NCBI RefSeq assembly: GCF_002917925.1
Contig: NZ_PPFE01000008.1
Span: 1 to 64,000, forward strand
DNA: 64,000 bases
Direction: 5' to 3'
From: Roseovarius confluentis
GTDB lineage: Bacteria; Pseudomonadota; Alphaproteobacteria; Rhodobacterales; Rhodobacteraceae
In this document: piece after piece, positions 1 through 7,935 of the stretch
Numbering within the stretch: position 1 is the stretch's first letter
Layout of the letters: each line of letters begins with the position of its first letter
Notes under the pieces: model-generated
Database searches by the model: none
Told to the model about the DNA's origin: nothing
The model's input: only the letters and a program-made list of their open reading frames with translations
Position numbers and translations under genes: made by a program

Positions 1-199
1 TGATGGAGACGTTCCCGTAGGTGTAATCGACATCCTTCACTTTCGAGTAAGGCTTGATCCAGTCGACGCGCTTGCCCTCCTTGCCCCAGAACGCCTCGGG
101 GTCCTTGATCGAGGCGGCGTACATCTCGTCGTACTTCGCCGCGTCGACATGGGCATTCGCCGCGAAATCGGCACTGGGCGCATAGGTTTTATCGGACAT
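1..199 (-). CDS. acs: Acetyl-CoA synthetase, N-terminal fragment
   Basis: The first 66 residues are inside the window and the rest lies beyond its left edge. Acs activates acetate with ATP and CoA in the cytoplasm. The residues AKYDEMYAASIKDPEAFW followed by GKRVDWIKPYSKVKDV match the conserved N-terminal region of Acs proteins. The ATG is preceded by an AGGGAGG ribosome site 5 to 10 bases upstream. It lies 101 bases downstream of livF on the same strand, so it could be the last gene of the transporter operon or have its own promoter. A ScfR regulator and a symporter-kinase stand about 6 kb away. The catalytic part cannot be seen. Confidence 0.9.
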   Translation of the reverse strand, partial: MSDKTYAPSADFAANAHVDAAKYDEMYAASIKDPEAFWGKEGKRVDWIKPYSKVKDVDYTYGNVSI

Positions 200-300
200 G
201 GTTCCTCCCTCGGTGGTCTTGAATGTCTTGCAGGCCCGCTCCGCCTTTGAGACGGCGGCGGGGCGGGCGTTCTCCTGGCGGCAGCCTAGGGAGGTTGGCG

Positions 301-1056
301 TCAGATGGCCAGATACTCGGCGCGGAGACTTTCGTTTTCCAGCACCTCTGACGCGGTCCCGTCGAAGGCGATGCCACCCGTATCGAGGATGATGCAGCGA
401 TCGGCGAGTTCAAGGGCACGTACCGCGTTCTGTTCGACGAGGATCGTGGTGATGCCCTGTTCCTTGATGATGCGCAGGGTCTTTTCGATCTCGTCCACGA
501 TGACGGGTGCGAGGCCCTCGTAGGGCTCATCGAGCAGCAGGACCTTGATGTCCCGGGCCAGGGCGCGGGCGACGGCGAGCATCTGTTGTTCACCGCCCGA
601 GAGCGTCACGCCTTCCTGGCGGCGGCGTTCCTTGAGGCGCGGGAAAAGCTCGTAGAGCCGGTCGAGGGACCAGCCGATGGGCGGGGCGATCTGGGCCAGT
701 TGCAGGTTTTCCTCGACGGTCAGGCCGGGGATGATGCAGCGATCCTCGGGGACGAGGCCGATGCCGGCGGCCGAGGCTTCGTGACTTTTCATATTGTGAA
801 GGGGCTGGTGGTCCAGCCAGATTTCGCCGTGGTTGACCTGCGGCGTGTCCATGCGGGCGATGGCACGCAGCGTGGTGGTCTTGCCCGCGCCGTTGCGGCC
901 CAGAAGGGCCAGGATCTCGCCCTCGTGGACGTTGAAGGAGATGTCCTGAACGATGTAGCTTTCGCCGTAATAGGCCTGCATGCCCCAGACCGACAGGAAA
1001 GCGGGCGCCGTTTCGGCGTGGTTGCGGTGCTTGGAAAAGTCGGGTTTGACGTTCAT
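301..1056 (-). CDS. livF: ABC transporter ATP-binding protein, LivF type
   Basis: This is one of two cytoplasmic ATPases of a branched-chain-amino-acid-type (HAAT) uptake system. At 251 residues it is of normal LivF size plus a short N-terminal extension. The Walker A motif GRNGAGKTT, the signature LSGGEQQ and the Walker B segment KVLLLDEPYEGLAP are all present. It is the fifth gene of livK-livH-livM-livG-livF and is separated from livG by 116 bases filled with three palindromic repeats. The HAAT family carries amino acids, amides, urea and some carboxylates, so the substrate cannot be read from this subunit. Confidence 0.9.
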   Translation of the reverse strand: MNVKPDFSKHRNHAETAPAFLSVWGMQAYYGESYIVQDISFNVHEGEILALLGRNGAGKTTTLRAIARMDTPQVNHGEIWLDHQPLHNMKSHEASAAGIGLVPEDRCIIPGLTVEENLQLAQIAPPIGWSLDRLYELFPRLKERRRQEGVTLSGGEQQMLAVARALARDIKVLLLDEPYEGLAPVIVDEIEKTLRIIKEQGITTILVEQNAVRALELADRCIILDTGGIAFDGTASEVLENESLRAEYLAI

Positions 1057-1071
1057 TTTTCGTGTCCTCCC

Positions 1072-1156
1072 GTCCCGGACCTGATCCGGGACCTCTTGCA
1101 GTGGGGGCGAGGCCCCGGATCAGGTCCGGGGCAGGCTCCCGGATCAAGTCCGGGGC
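1072..1156. repeat. Three tandem short palindromic repeats (family 1)
   Basis: Three copies of a roughly 21-base palindrome of the form GTCCCGGAyyTGATCCGGGA lie at 1072-1092, 1112-1132 and 1135-1156, between livG and livF. The same unit recurs near 18.4, 24.7, 27.6, 48.7 and 50.8 kb, always between genes. When transcribed it would fold as a small hairpin inside the liv mRNA. Confidence 0.8.
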
Positions 1157-1172
1157 GTTCGTGGCATGGCGG

Positions 1173-1928
1173 TCAGGCGCTTTCGCCCAGGTAAGCTTCG
1201 CGGACCTTGGGGTGGCCCTTGATCTTGTCCGGTGTATCCTCGACCAGCGGCGTGCCCTGGGCCAGGACGGTGATGCGCTCGGCCAAGGAGAACACCACGT
1301 GCATGTCGTGTTCGATGATGCAGATGGTGATGTCGCGCTCGTCCTTGATCTGCTTCAGCAGGTCGATGGTATTGTTGGTATCGGCCCGCGCCATCCCGGC
1401 GGTGGGTTCGTCCAGCAAGAGCAGGCGCGGGTTCTGTGCCAGGCACATGCCGATTTCCAGCCGCCGCTTGTTGCCGCGCGACATGGCGGCCGCATGGTCG
1501 TGGCGGGCGTCGGCGAGGTTCAGGCTTTCGAGCATGTGCTCGGCCTGCTCGACGATGTCCTTTTCCTTCGTGGCCTGCGCCAGCGCGTGCATGCGGAAGG
1601 CGCCGTCGCGCTTGGCGAAGATCGGGATCATCATGTTTTCCAGCACGCTCAGGTCGCCGAAGATCTCGGGCGTCTGGAACACGCGGGAAATGCCCATCTG
1701 GTTGATCTGGTAGGGCTTGCGGCCCAGTACCGACTGGCCGTCGAACATGACCGAGCCGGTATCCGGGATGAGCTTGCCGATCAGGCAGTTGAGCAGGGTC
1801 GACTTGCCCGCCCCATTGGGGCCGATGATGGCGTGGCAGGTGTTTTCCGCCACGCTGAGGTTCACGTCACCCAGGGCCTGCAGGCCACCGAAGCGCTTGT
1901 TGACGTTCTTGACTTCAAGAATACCCAT
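1173..1928 (-). CDS. livG: ABC transporter ATP-binding protein, LivG type
   Basis: Second ATPase of the HAAT system, 251 residues. It carries Walker A GPNGAGKST, the signature region MSRGNKRRLEIG and Walker B RLLLLDEPTAGM. The signature reads SRGNK instead of the usual SGGQQ, a known type of variation in LivG proteins. The C-terminus has the LivG-typical GTPLVEDTPDKIKGHPKVREAYLGE ending, shown here in two pieces: GTPLVEDTPDKI and HPKVREAYLGE. It starts 12 bases after the livM stop. Confidence 0.9.
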   Translation of the reverse strand: MGILEVKNVNKRFGGLQALGDVNLSVAENTCHAIIGPNGAGKSTLLNCLIGKLIPDTGSVMFDGQSVLGRKPYQINQMGISRVFQTPEIFGDLSVLENMMIPIFAKRDGAFRMHALAQATKEKDIVEQAEHMLESLNLADARHDHAAAMSRGNKRRLEIGMCLAQNPRLLLLDEPTAGMARADTNNTIDLLKQIKDERDITICIIEHDMHVVFSLAERITVLAQGTPLVEDTPDKIKGHPKVREAYLGESA

Positions 1929-1940
1929 TGTCGTCGCTCC

Positions 1941-3140
1941 TTATTCGGCCGGTGTGGATTGGGTGGCTTTTTCGTCGTCCGGGTTCGCTTTCTTGCCGCG
2001 AAGCAGACGCCCGATGCGTTGTCCGCCCTCGACGAGGCCGCCGGGAAGGAAGATCACCACGGCCATGAAGATGAGGCCCAGGGTCAGGTGCCAGCCCTTG
2101 CCGATGAAGGGATAGACGAGGGTGATGACGAAATCCTCGAGCCCATCGGGCATGAAGGCGAACCATTCGTGCAGGATGTCCTTGTTGATCTTGCTGAGGA
2201 TGTTTTCCATGTACTTGATCGCGCCCGAGCCCAGCACCGGGCCGATAAGCGTGCCCGCGCCGCCGAGGATCGTCATCAGGACGACCTCGCCCGAGGCCGT
2301 CCAGAACATGCGTTCGGGGCCGGCCTGCGTGTCCATCGCCACCAGAAGGCCACCCGCGAGACCGGCATACATGCCCGAGATCACGAAGGCCGCCAGCGTG
2401 TAGGGCCGCGCGTTGAGGCCGGTGTAGTACATCCGGGTCTGGTTCGACTTCACCGCGCGCAGCATGGTGCCGAAGGGCGAGCGGAAGATGCGGATCGAGA
2501 GGTAGAATGCGATGATCATGAAGACCGCCGCGATGTAGTATCCGGCGTTGATCGTAAAGAGCCAGTCACCCATGGAGATGTCGAAGCCCGCCCGCATGTC
2601 CATGCCGAACAGGTTGGCGCGGCCGATCTCGCCGTCGGCGAGATTCGACAGCAGCGGGCTGTCGGTGGACTTGATCTGAAGGCCCGTCTCGCCGCCGGTG
2701 ATCGGCGTCAGGACCGAGTAGGCCAGGGCATAGGACATCTGCGCGAAGGCCAGTGTCAGGATCGAGAAGTAGATCCCGGAACGGCGCAGCGAGATGAACC
2801 CCACCGCCAGCGCGAAGAGGCCCGCGATGATCACGCCGAGGATGATCGCCGGGATGACGTTCAGCGTGACCAGCTTCATCATCCAGATCGCCGCGTAGGA
2901 ACCGACCCCCAGAAAGGCCGCGTGGCCGAAGGAGAGGTAGCCCGTGAGGCCGAAGAGGATGTTGAACCCGATGGCGAAGATCCCGAAGATCACGAAGCGC
3001 TGCATCAGGTCGGGATAGCCCGCGTTGAACTGCGCCAGGCCGGAGCCTTCGGGAAAGGGGTTCAGGATGAAGGGCGCCAGCATGGTGATGATCAGCACGA
3101 TCAGAAGCAGGCGGAAGTCTTTCTTGTCGAGACCGAGCAT
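1941..3140 (-). CDS. livM: Branched-chain-type ABC permease, LivM
   Basis: Inner-membrane permease of 399 residues with about ten hydrophobic segments and the LivM hallmark [18 protein letters not shown] near residue 70. The cytoplasmic loop contains a long stretch ending in [18 protein letters not shown], the coupling region that contacts the ATPase. The C-terminal 40 residues are charged and cytoplasmic. It starts 3 bases after the livH stop, so the two permeases are translationally linked. Confidence 0.9.
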   Translation of the reverse strand: MLGLDKKDFRLLLIVLIITMLAPFILNPFPEGSGLAQFNAGYPDLMQRFVIFGIFAIGFNILFGLTGYLSFGHAAFLGVGSYAAIWMMKLVTLNVIPAIILGVIIAGLFALAVGFISLRRSGIYFSILTLAFAQMSYALAYSVLTPITGGETGLQIKSTDSPLLSNLADGEIGRANLFGMDMRAGFDISMGDWLFTINAGYYIAAVFMIIAFYLSIRIFRSPFGTMLRAVKSNQTRMYYTGLNARPYTLAAFVISGMYAGLAGGLLVAMDTQAGPERMFWTASGEVVLMTILGGAGTLIGPVLGSGAIKYMENILSKINKDILHEWFAFMPDGLEDFVITLVYPFIGKGWHLTLGLIFMAVVIFLPGGLVEGGQRIGRLLRGKKANPDDEKATQSTPAE

Positions 3141-3143
3141 GGC

Positions 3144-4175
3144 TTAGTCCTCCATGACGCCCTTGCGGCCCATGAGGCCACGCGGACGTGTCAGTAGAAT
3201 GATGATGGCAACCAGGTAGATGATGATCTGGTTGATGCCGGGCAGGATCTCGAGCACTTCTCGCATGGAGGCAAAGCTTTCCAGGATGCCCAGGAGGAAC
3301 CCGGCCAGAACGGCGCCCGGAAGCGAGCCCATGCCGCCGACCACGACGACCACGAAGCTGAGCACGAGGAAATCCATCCCCATGTGGTAGTTCGGCGAGT
3401 TGATCGGGGTGTACATGACGCCTGCAAGGCCCGCCACCGCGGCGGCAAGGCCGAACATGATGGTAAAGCGGCGGTCGATGTTGATGCCCAGCAGCTGCAC
3501 GGTCTCGCGGTCGGCCATGCCGGCGCGGACCACCATCCCGAAGGTGGTGAATTGCAGGAAGGCGAAGACCGCGCCGATGATCACGGCGGCGAAGGCGAAG
3601 TAGATGATCCGCCAGTAGGGGTAGATCACCACGTTGGGGTCAAGACCCATCATGGCGCCGAAATCGAGCGACCCGCGGAAGGCATCGGGGGCCGGCGTGG
3701 GGATCGGGTTGGCGCCGTAGTAGAACTTGATGATTTCCTGCAGCACGATGGCGAGGCCGAAGGTCACGAGGATCTGGTCGGCATGGGGGCGGTTGTAGAA
3801 ATGCTTGATCAGCCCGCGTTCCATGATCACGCCGATCAGCATCATCACCGGAATGGCGAAGAGGATCGACAGCGGAACGGCCCAGTCGATGATGGCATCG
3901 CCCGTGGCCTGACCGAACCAATCGTAGACATACGGTACCTGGACTTCGAGCGGGTTTCCGAGGAAGTCGGTTTGCGTTTCGTCGACGACGGTGCGGGAGA
4001 GCGTGAGTATGCGGCTCAGCGTGACGGCGCAGAACGCACCGATCATGAACAACGCGCCGTGCGCAAAGTTCACGACGCCCAATGTGCCGAAGATGAGCGT
4101 CAGGCCGAGCGCGATCAGCGCATAGGCCGAGCCCTTGTCCAGCCCATTGAGAACTTGCAGGATGATGGCTTCCAT
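3144..4175 (-). CDS. livH: Branched-chain-type ABC permease, LivH
   Basis: Inner-membrane permease of 343 residues. I chose the ATG at 4175 because GAGGGG lies just upstream and the protein then begins MEAIILQVLNGLDKGSAYAL, the usual LivH start; a longer in-frame extension to 4217 is possible but has no family support. The family motif LTLIFGTLGVVNFAHGALFM is present. An insertion of about 60 residues around VVDETQTDFLGNPLEVQVPY separates the early helices and is longer than in E. coli LivH. Confidence 0.9.
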   Translation of the reverse strand: MEAIILQVLNGLDKGSAYALIALGLTLIFGTLGVVNFAHGALFMIGAFCAVTLSRILTLSRTVVDETQTDFLGNPLEVQVPYVYDWFGQATGDAIIDWAVPLSILFAIPVMMLIGVIMERGLIKHFYNRPHADQILVTFGLAIVLQEIIKFYYGANPIPTPAPDAFRGSLDFGAMMGLDPNVVIYPYWRIIYFAFAAVIIGAVFAFLQFTTFGMVVRAGMADRETVQLLGINIDRRFTIMFGLAAAVAGLAGVMYTPINSPNYHMGMDFLVLSFVVVVVGGMGSLPGAVLAGFLLGILESFASMREVLEILPGINQIIIYLVAIIILLTRPRGLMGRKGVMED

Positions 4176-4253
4176 CGGGGTGCCCCTCGGGTTTGCAGAT
4201 ATACCGGTTTTGATCACGGACGCGCGCGGGGCGCGTGGTCCGGCTTGGTGGTG

Positions 4254-4282
4254 GACGCGGGCGCGACAAGGGCGCCCGCGTC
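4254..4282 (-). terminator. Hairpin between livK and livH, possible attenuator
   Basis: An 11-base perfect inverted repeat (GACGCGGGCGC / GCGCCCGCGTC, 7-base loop) lies between the binding-protein gene and livH. There is no T tract. In ABC operons such hairpins often protect the upstream binding-protein message, giving more binding protein than permease. That role is inferred here. Confidence 0.5.
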
Positions 4283-4309
4283 GGATCTTGTCAGGTCAGA
4301 CCTGTGCGA

Positions 4310-5662
4310 TCAGGCGCCGTCGTTGCACTCGCCCAGGCTCGCCTCCGCGCCACCCATCTGCGGGTGATCGGGGGCGTAGGTCACCTGGTCGACCGGGGTC
4401 ACCTCGACGATTTCGAGCAGGTCGAATTCGCTTTCGGGGTTCTCTTTCCCTTTCACGACCAGCACGTCCTTGAAGCACTGGTGGTCGTCGGCGCGATAGA
4501 GCGTCTTGCCGTTGCCCATGCCGTCGAATTCGAAGCCTTCCAGGGCCTCGGCGACCGCGCAGGGGGCAAACGAACCGGCACGCTGCACGGCATCGGCGTA
4601 GAGCATCGCCTGGACGTAGCAGGTGTGTGCGGCCTGGCTCGGCGGGAAGCCGTACTTGGTGCCGAACGACTTGACGAATGCCTTGGAGCCTTCGTCCTGC
4701 AGCGACCAGTGCCAGTTGGTGGAGCCGAAGATGCCCTTCACGTTGGCGCCGGCACCCTTGGCCATCAGGCGGCTGTAGAGCGGAACCACGATCTGGAAGT
4801 CCTTGCCGTTCACCTGCTTGTCACGCAGGCCGAACTGCACGGCGTTGGTCAGCGAGTTGACCATGTTCCCGCCGTAGTGGTTCAGGATCAGCGTATCGGC
4901 ACCCGATTGCAGCACCGGCGCGATGTAGGACGAGAAGTCGGTCTGCGTCAGCGGCGTTTTCACGGCGGCGACGGTTTCCCAACCCATGGCCTCGGTCGAG
5001 GCGCGCACGGCTTCCTCGGTGGTGTAGCCCCAGTTGTAGTCGGCGGTCAGGTGATAGGCCTTGCGGTCTGTGCCGTAGGCGTTGGCCAGCACCGGCGCAA
5101 GCGCGGCACCCGACATGTACGAGTTGAAGAAGTGACGGAACCCGTTGGCCTTGCGGTCCTTGCCGGTGGTGTCGTTGGAGTGCGTGAGACCGGCCATGAA
5201 GATGACGCCGGCCTCCTGGCAGAGCGCCTGCACGGCCACGGCCACGCCCGAGGACGAACCGCCGGTGATCATCACCGCGCCGTCTTTCTCGATCATCGAC
5301 TTGGCCGATGCGCGGGCGGCGTCCGCCTTGGTCTGGGTGTCGCCGGTGACGTATTCGACCTTCTTGCCGAGGATGCCCGCACCTTCGAGCACCTTGGACG
5401 AGAAGGTGTTCATCATGCCGCCGTCGCCGCCACCGTTCAGGTGCTCGACCGCCAGCTCATAGGCGCGCAGTTCGTCCGCGCCTTCGTCGGCATAAGGGCC
5501 GGACTGCGGTACGTTGAAGCCCAGCGTGACGGTGTCGCCCGTGGGTTCGTTGGTGAAGGCGGCGGCGGAGCTTGCCGTGAAGATGGTCGGCAGCGCGACG
5601 CCGGCGCCGGCGATGGCGCTGGTCTTGAGCAGGCCACGACGCGTGAGGTCAGTTTTGGACAT
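4310..5662 (-). CDS. Tat-exported substrate-binding protein of the HAAT transporter
   Basis: Periplasmic binding protein of 450 residues. The ATG at 5662 follows AGGGAGGG and gives a twin-arginine leader (LTRRGLLKTSAIAGAG) with cleavage near SSAAA at about residue 34. The mature part begins GDTVTLGFNVPQSGPYADEG, the start of a LivK-type Venus-flytrap domain, and continues with TGGSSSGVAVAVQALCQEAG. The ligand is unknown. The neighbourhood (acs, a ScfR regulator) makes an acetate-yielding or carboxylate-type substrate as plausible as an amino acid. First gene of the minus-strand operon. Confidence 0.85.
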   Translation of the reverse strand: MSKTDLTRRGLLKTSAIAGAGVALPTIFTASSAAAFTNEPTGDTVTLGFNVPQSGPYADEGADELRAYELAVEHLNGGGDGGMMNTFSSKVLEGAGILGKKVEYVTGDTQTKADAARASAKSMIEKDGAVMITGGSSSGVAVAVQALCQEAGVIFMAGLTHSNDTTGKDRKANGFRHFFNSYMSGAALAPVLANAYGTDRKAYHLTADYNWGYTTEEAVRASTEAMGWETVAAVKTPLTQTDFSSYIAPVLQSGADTLILNHYGGNMVNSLTNAVQFGLRDKQVNGKDFQIVVPLYSRLMAKGAGANVKGIFGSTNWHWSLQDEGSKAFVKSFGTKYGFPPSQAAHTCYVQAMLYADAVQRAGSFAPCAVAEALEGFEFDGMGNGKTLYRADDHQCFKDVLVVKGKENPESEFDLLEIVEVTPVDQVTYAPDHPQMGGAEASLGECNDGA

Positions 5663-5789
5663 TGAATCCCTCCCTAGAGTTTCTTCCTGGACGGGCCTCC
5701 TCAAGCCCGGCCGGATGCACATGTGTGCTATCGGCATTATTGGAGGGGGTCGAAAACCGTTCAACAAGCGCCTTGGGGCAAACGCTTTT

Positions 5790-5832
5790 TTTGTAAATAA
5801 AATCTTCAACGCAGTGCAGAAATCTGTAAATT
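5790..5832. promoter_or_regulatory. Paired AT-rich direct repeats in the divergent promoter region
   Basis: The 217 bases between the binding-protein gene and the regulator are AT-rich. They contain TTTGTAAAT at 5790-5798 and TCTGTAAAT at 5823-5831. ScfR-family regulators such as PccR are reported to bind paired TTTGCAAA boxes, so these may be a diverged operator. This is a guess from resemblance; the spacing does not match the published site. Confidence 0.3.
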
Positions 5833-5879
5833 AGTTTTCAGGCAGAAACGAAGACGATTGATTCAAAGGGCAAGTGCCA

Positions 5880-7187
5880 ATGGCAGAGACCGGTATGGCA
5901 GGCACGCGCATCCGCCAACGGCGGCTGGTGGCCGGGTTGAAGCAGGCCGAACTGGCCGAGGCGGCGGGAATCTCGGCCAGCTACCTCAACCTTATCGAGC
6001 ATAACCGGCGTCGAATCGGCGGGCGCACGCTGTTGCAGATCGCCGAAGCCCTGAATGTCGAGCCCGCAACACTGACCGAAGGCGTGCAATCGCACCTTCT
6101 GGCGGCTTTGCAGGAGGCGGCGGGCGAGGCCAAGACCGGCGGCGATTTCTCCGTGACTGCGCCTGAACTGGACAGGGTCGAGGAGTTCGTCGGACGCTTT
6201 CCCGGCTGGGCGGGGCGGCTGGCGGATCTTGGCCAGCAGCGCGACGCGCTTGAACGGACAGTCAAGGCGTTGAGCGAGCGTCTGGCGCATGACCCGGAAC
6301 TGTCGGCAACGCTGCACGAGGTGATTTCCACGGTGACGTCGATCCGGTCGACCGCCTCGATCCTGGCCGAGACGCGGGAACTGGAGCCCGAATGGCAGAT
6401 GCGGTTTCACCGCAATATCAATGAAGACGGCGCGCGGCTGGCCGAGGGGGCCGAGGCGCTGATGCGTTACCTGGAGGCCGCACCCGAGGCCGGCGCGGAG
6501 GTGACATCGCCGCAGGACGAAATGCACGCGTTCCTGGAACGCCACGACTTTCACTTTCCCCAGCTGGAGGGCTGGGGCGCGGAAGCGCGGATCGAGGCGA
6601 TTGTTTCGGAGGTCGAGAACGAAGCGGCGCGGGCGCTGGCCCGGGTGGCGCTGACGCAAGTGCTTGAGGATGCCCGCGCGCTGCCGCGTGACGAGATGGA
6701 GGCGCAGCTGGCGGCCCATGGCCCGGCGCCCGACGCTATCGCGCGCGCCACCGGCAGGTCGCTGGCGCAGGTGTTCCGGCGCCTGGCCTTGCTGCCCGAA
6801 GAAATGGTGGGGCCGGTGGGATTGATCGTGGTGGATGGCGCGGGGGCGCTAATTCTGCGTAAGACGGTCATGGGGTTCGCCACGCCGCGCAGCGGGGCGG
6901 GGTGTGCCATGTGGCCGCTTTACGAGGTACTGGGTCAGCCCGCCCGCCCGGTGCAGGCGGTGCTGTTGCAGGGCGATTTGCGGGTGAGGGCCTTGGCGGT
7001 GGCCGAAGAGACGGTGCCGGCAGGGTTCGATAACCCGCCGCTGACGCGGGCCTACATGCTTTTGCTGCCCGAGCGGCGCGGGCCTGATCGGGCTGAGGCA
7101 CGGCCCGTGGGGGTGACCTGCCGGATCTGTCCGATCGAAGGCTGCCTGGCGCGGCGAGAGCGATCGGTTCTGAAGAACGCGTTCTAG
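5880..7187 (+). CDS. ScfR-family transcriptional regulator (RamB/PccR type)
   Basis: Cytoplasmic regulator of 435 residues. An XRE-type helix-turn-helix fills residues 6-65 (IRQRRLVAGLKQAELAEAAG, then SYLNLIEHNRRRIGGRTL). The C-terminus carries the Cys-containing ScfR (short-chain fatty acyl regulator) region with CRICPIEGCLARRE, likely a metal or acyl-CoA sensing site. Relatives RamB, PccR and MccR control acetate, propionate and methylmalonate metabolism. I chose the ATG at 5880 because AAAGGG ends 9 bases before it; GTG at 5874 is the alternative. It is divergent to the liv-acs operon, whose control by this protein is the obvious inference. Confidence 0.85.
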   Translation: MAETGMAGTRIRQRRLVAGLKQAELAEAAGISASYLNLIEHNRRRIGGRTLLQIAEALNVEPATLTEGVQSHLLAALQEAAGEAKTGGDFSVTAPELDRVEEFVGRFPGWAGRLADLGQQRDALERTVKALSERLAHDPELSATLHEVISTVTSIRSTASILAETRELEPEWQMRFHRNINEDGARLAEGAEALMRYLEAAPEAGAEVTSPQDEMHAFLERHDFHFPQLEGWGAEARIEAIVSEVENEAARALARVALTQVLEDARALPRDEMEAQLAAHGPAPDAIARATGRSLAQVFRRLALLPEEMVGPVGLIVVDGAGALILRKTVMGFATPRSGAGCAMWPLYEVLGQPARPVQAVLLQGDLRVRALAVAEETVPAGFDNPPLTRAYMLLLPERRGPDRAEARPVGVTCRICPIEGCLARRERSVLKNAF

Positions 7188-7270
7188 GATATGTTCTTTT
7201 GACAGAGCCAAAGAGTTTCGCAATAGTCGGCGGACGGGAGAGGATATTGATCGGAGGGGAGGCCGGTTGG

Positions 7271-7639
7271 ATGGGCAAGACCGTGCTTCTGATCGAGGAC
7301 GAACAGAATATCATCGAGGCCGTGAGCTTTATCCTGTCCCGTGACGGATGGGAGGTGAAGACCCACGCCAACGGGCAGAACGCGATGGAGGCTGTCCGCG
7401 CGCGCGAGCCGGACGTGGTGATCCTGGACGTGATGCTGCCGGGCAAGAGCGGTTTCGACATCCTGTCCGAGATCCGGGCCGAGGCGCAGTTTGCAAGCCT
7501 GCCTGTGCTGATGCTGTCGGCGCGGGGCCAGGCCAAGGACCTCGAGATGGCCGAGCGGGCCGGAGCCAACCGGTACATGACCAAGCCGTTTTCCAATGCC
7601 GAGGTGCTGGACGCCGTGCGTGCGCTGGTGCCGACATGA
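7271..7639 (+). CDS. Single-domain response regulator
   Basis: A CheY-like receiver of 122 residues with no output domain. The acidic pocket (IEDE, residues 9-11), phospho-acceptor Asp53 (VVILDVMLPG), Ser83 and Lys105 (MTKPF) are all present. The ATG at 7271 follows GGAGGGGAGG. Its stop overlaps the next ATG (ATGA), and the symporter-kinase lies one gene further on, so it is probably the phosphorylation partner of that kinase. Without a DNA-binding domain it must act through a protein partner or a phosphorelay. Confidence 0.9.
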   Translation: MGKTVLLIEDEQNIIEAVSFILSRDGWEVKTHANGQNAMEAVRAREPDVVILDVMLPGKSGFDILSEIRAEAQFASLPVLMLSARGQAKDLEMAERAGANRYMTKPFSNAEVLDAVRALVPT

Positions 7640-7935
7640 GCCCCAAGCGCGGATCGGTTTTCCTAGCGCGGCGGGCCTACTTTCAACGCCGTGCCATGGA
7701 TGCCGCCCGGCTGTTGCCCGTGCTGGGCGCGGGAATCTTCGTGTTGCCGCTTCTGTGGAAATCGGGCGACGGCGCGCGCACGGTGATGGTGATGTTCTAC
7801 ATATTCCTGTGCTGGACAGCGCTGATCGGGCTGGGCTGGATCGTGTCGCGGCGGTTGTCGGGGCCCGATGCGGACGTAAATCGAGATCCCGCCGGCGACG
7901 CGAACGAGCAGGTGCATGTGTCCCGGGAGGGATGA
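7636..7935 (+). CDS. Small two-helix membrane protein
   Basis: A 99-residue protein with a basic N-terminus and two hydrophobic segments (about residues 26-42 and 50-70), starting within an ATGA overlap with the response regulator. One base-pair step separates its stop from the ATG of the symporter-kinase. Size and topology resemble the small DUF485/DUF4212 partners encoded beside ActP-like solute/sodium symporters. I suggest it is a subunit for the symporter half of the kinase, which is inference from position and topology only. Confidence 0.75.
   Translation: MSPKRGSVFLARRAYFQRRAMDAARLLPVLGAGIFVLPLLWKSGDGARTVMVMFYIFLCWTALIGLGWIVSRRLSGPDADVNRDPAGDANEQVHVSREG

Noticed and set aside
1062-3197. 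Plus-strand open frame of 711 codons across the liv genes
   Set aside because: It is antisense to livM and livG, has a composition typical of a mirrored GC-rich gene (Arg/Asp/His-rich) and no ribosome site or family match.
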